The translations under genes were made by a program, and so were the position numbers. The notes under the pieces are model-generated. The model was not told where the DNA came from, did not search any database, and worked only from the letters and a program-made list of their open reading frames with translations. A DNA stretch of 64,000 nt from Hypomesus transpacificus (Eukaryota; Chordata; Actinopteri; Osmeriformes; Osmeridae). The stretch lies in assembly GCF_021917145.1 (NCBI RefSeq), contig NW_025813787.1, positions 1 through 64,000 on the forward strand, read 5' to 3'. Positions within the stretch are counted from its first letter, which is position 1. Every line of letters begins with the position of its first letter. Shown piece by piece: positions 62,501-64,000 of the stretch.

Positions 62501-63990
62501 CAGCCCTCCACAACACACCTCCAGCCCTCCACAACACACCTCCAGCCCTCCAGAACACACCTCCAGCCCTCCAGAACACACCTCCAGCCCTCCAGAACAC
62601 ACCGCAGAATCACATCTGTGGATGTGTTCTAGGATGAGGACAGTGTTCCCCAGAGCCCTTGTAGCACATCCCACCATTTTACTTCCAAACGTTATCCAGT
62701 TGTTTAGAGTGCGTGTCTCTCCCTGTTGTGTGACTGCAGGCATGCAGGACCACCTGGAGATGTTCTCCAGCGAGGAGGACCTGGAGAACGCCAGTCTGTA
62801 CGAGCCGTCGGGCTACGTCGGGGTGGTGTTCCTGGACAGCTCTGCCACCTCATACAGACTACGTTTCCCCTATAGCCACTTGCCCCTTCCCAGCGACTAC
62901 ACCGAGTCGATCGGTAGGAACGACTGTTGTCTGTTCTCTACAGCCCAGCTCTGGGTCTGAGGCTAGAATTCCACCGGGGCCAATGTATCACATTTAATGT
63001 GGTCAGCCTTGTCTGCAAAGTCTTACAGAACAGATAATGGAAACCTTCTAACTTAACAGGCCAGTGTGTAAACGGTAAACGGCGATGTTGTCAGACAGTG
63101 CAAATTGCAAACGCTTTACACAGAGGTTGTTTCTGTGCGTGTGTCCCACAGCCAACTGTTTTGCCACGTCAGTGAACTGCAGAGCAGCTGATTACTGGCA
63201 CTCAGGCTTCGTGCGGCTCCAGTCTCTTATCGACGCTGCCATCATTCAGGTGAGACGGGACAAAGATCAACATGAACGCCCAGGCCTCTCTGCAGAGTGA
63301 ACCCTCCCTACCCTCCTCAGGATGGGTGCATCACTCCTTGGACTGGGAGTAGCCTGCTCCCATGCTTAGCAACAGCTAACATCACTGTCCATGTTCTGTG
63401 TGCGTGTCCGTCCGTCCGTGTGTGTCCGTGCCTGTGTGTGTGTGTCCGTGCGTGTGTGTGTCCGTGTGTGTGTCCCGGGGCCAGGTGCGGACCAAGCGGC
63501 AGGTGTGGAGTGAGATGGACATGCGTGTGGTGATGATGGGCCAGCCCGGCTCAGTGGAGGTGCAGAAGTTTCCTCACGCGCTCATCTCCATCTACCTGGT
63601 CCTGGCCTTCACGCCCTTCGTTACCTTCCTCATCGTCAACGTGGCGGCTGAGAAGGAGCGCCGCCTCAAAGACACCATGAGCATGATGGGGCTGTACGAC
63701 TCTGCCTTCTGGTGAGCTCCCACGCTCTCGGGGGGCGGGGCCTCTCGGGGGGCGGGGCTCTTGGGGGGGGGGGGGGGCTCTCGGGGGGGGCACATGCAGG
63801 TTTTCGCAGAGCTGACCTTCTACGGGTGGCATGTGTTGGCCCCTCCAGGTTGTCATGGGGACTGCTGTACGCCGCTCTGGTTACCACCATGTCCTTCTTG
63901 ATGTCTGTCATCGCCACGTACACGGCGCTCTTTCCCAACAGTCACTTCCTGGTGGTCTTCCTCCTCATCTTCCTCTACGGGATCTCCTCT
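59587..63990 (+). CDS. abca5: ATP-binding cassette transporter A5, N-terminal part
   Basis: Six exons are visible: 59587-59709, 62181-62373, 62740-62913, 63152-63249, 63485-63711, 63849-63990. The gene continues beyond the right edge. Exon 1 encodes [20 protein letters not shown], matching human ABCA5 VGVWRQTRTLLLKNYLIKCR. Exon 2 holds membrane helix 1 ([15 protein letters not shown]) and [17 protein letters not shown]. Exons 3-4 form the luminal loop ([29 protein letters not shown]). Exons 5-6 start the membrane bundle ([40 protein letters not shown]). Both nucleotide-binding domains lie outside the window. Family role: lysosomal/late-endosomal lipid transporter. The match is specific to ABCA5 rather than ABCA1 or ABCA3. 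The start was chosen from the conserved N-terminus; an in-frame Met six codons later is an alternative. Confidence 0.93.
60785..60925. repeat. CACACT microsatellite in abca5 intron 1
   Basis: (CA)n interrupted every 10-14 bases by CT, i.e. ACACACACTC units. Confidence 0.9.
61330..61620 (-). mobile_element. L2-like LINE fragment (reverse transcriptase region)
   Basis: Minus-strand translation gives [40 protein letters not shown] and [18 protein letters not shown], a stretch typical of fish L2-clade ORF2. The preceding part (DDELSL, WMTSSP...) is in another frame, so the copy is a decayed, truncated one inside abca5 intron 1. Confidence 0.8.
61715..61965. repeat. 29-bp minisatellite in abca5 intron 1
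   Basis: Eight or nine units of CAGTGTTTCAGTGTTCCTCA plus GGTTCC, with shortened units in the middle. Confidence 0.9.
62388..62605. repeat. 20-bp minisatellite in abca5 intron 2
   Basis: About eleven units of CACCTCCAGCCCTCCAGAAC, with CTCAAC and CACAAC variants, starting 14 bases after the exon 2 donor. Confidence 0.93.
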
Positions 63991-64000
63991 GTGAGTAGAG

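Noticed and set aside
62347-62960. Frames with HTSSPPE or CVLEGWR repeats
   Set aside because: abca5 intron 2 minisatellite; exon 2 ends at 62373 with a consensus donor.

Overview
The window is nuclear DNA of a ray-finned (teleost) fish. The genes are intron-rich with canonical GT-AG splice sites. Introns are full of CA/GA microsatellites and 17-60 bp minisatellites, and there are tRNA-derived SINE pieces, L2-like LINE pieces and DNA-transposon pieces. The protein families are vertebrate, and two pepsinogen genes imply a fish with an acid-secreting stomach. No prokaryotic, viral or CRISPR-like system is visible. All exon coordinates are my own reading of splice sites and reading frame.

Left to right: (1) the 5' part of spata20 on the minus strand (525-4126; its 3' end lies beyond the left edge), including an exon for a probable mitochondrial leader; (2) plcxd1 on the plus strand (6212-9163), divergent from spata20; (3) two tandem pepsinogen A genes on the minus strand (9705-12818 and 14025-17171), nine exons each and both intact; (4) a polycystin-1 gene on the minus strand (19103-46827, about 41 exons) that starts directly at the C-type lectin module, without the LRR, WSC and first PKD domains of mammalian PKD1; (5) inside its largest intron, on the opposite strand, a six-exon gene for a secreted double C-type-lectin protein with a mucin-like repeat stalk (39128-41629); (6) a gene-poor stretch (46.9-55.3 kb) with three direct and one inverted copy of a tRNA-Ala(AGC) gene carried in duplicated blocks of about 1 kb, one tRNA-Ala pseudogene and several DNA-transposon remnants; (7) asb3 on the plus strand (55364-58439, nine exons); (8) the 5' part of abca5 on the plus strand (59587-63990), running off the right edge.

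The genes do not form one pathway: thioredoxin-like protein, phospholipase-C-like enzyme, digestive proteases, mechanosensory/adhesion receptor, lectin, ubiquitin-ligase adaptor and lipid transporter. The most unusual property is that minisatellite arrays repeatedly sit on exon-intron borders and copy splice sites: 5' splice sites in pkd1 at 21216 and 21.8-22.2 kb, a 3' splice site in pkd1 at 37.0-37.3 kb, and a 5' splice site in pepsinogen 1 at 11.46-11.56 kb. Other arrays have expanded inside coding sequence (pkd1 Ser/Pro tracts, the lectin's 13-residue repeats, possibly an asb3 Ser-rich insert).
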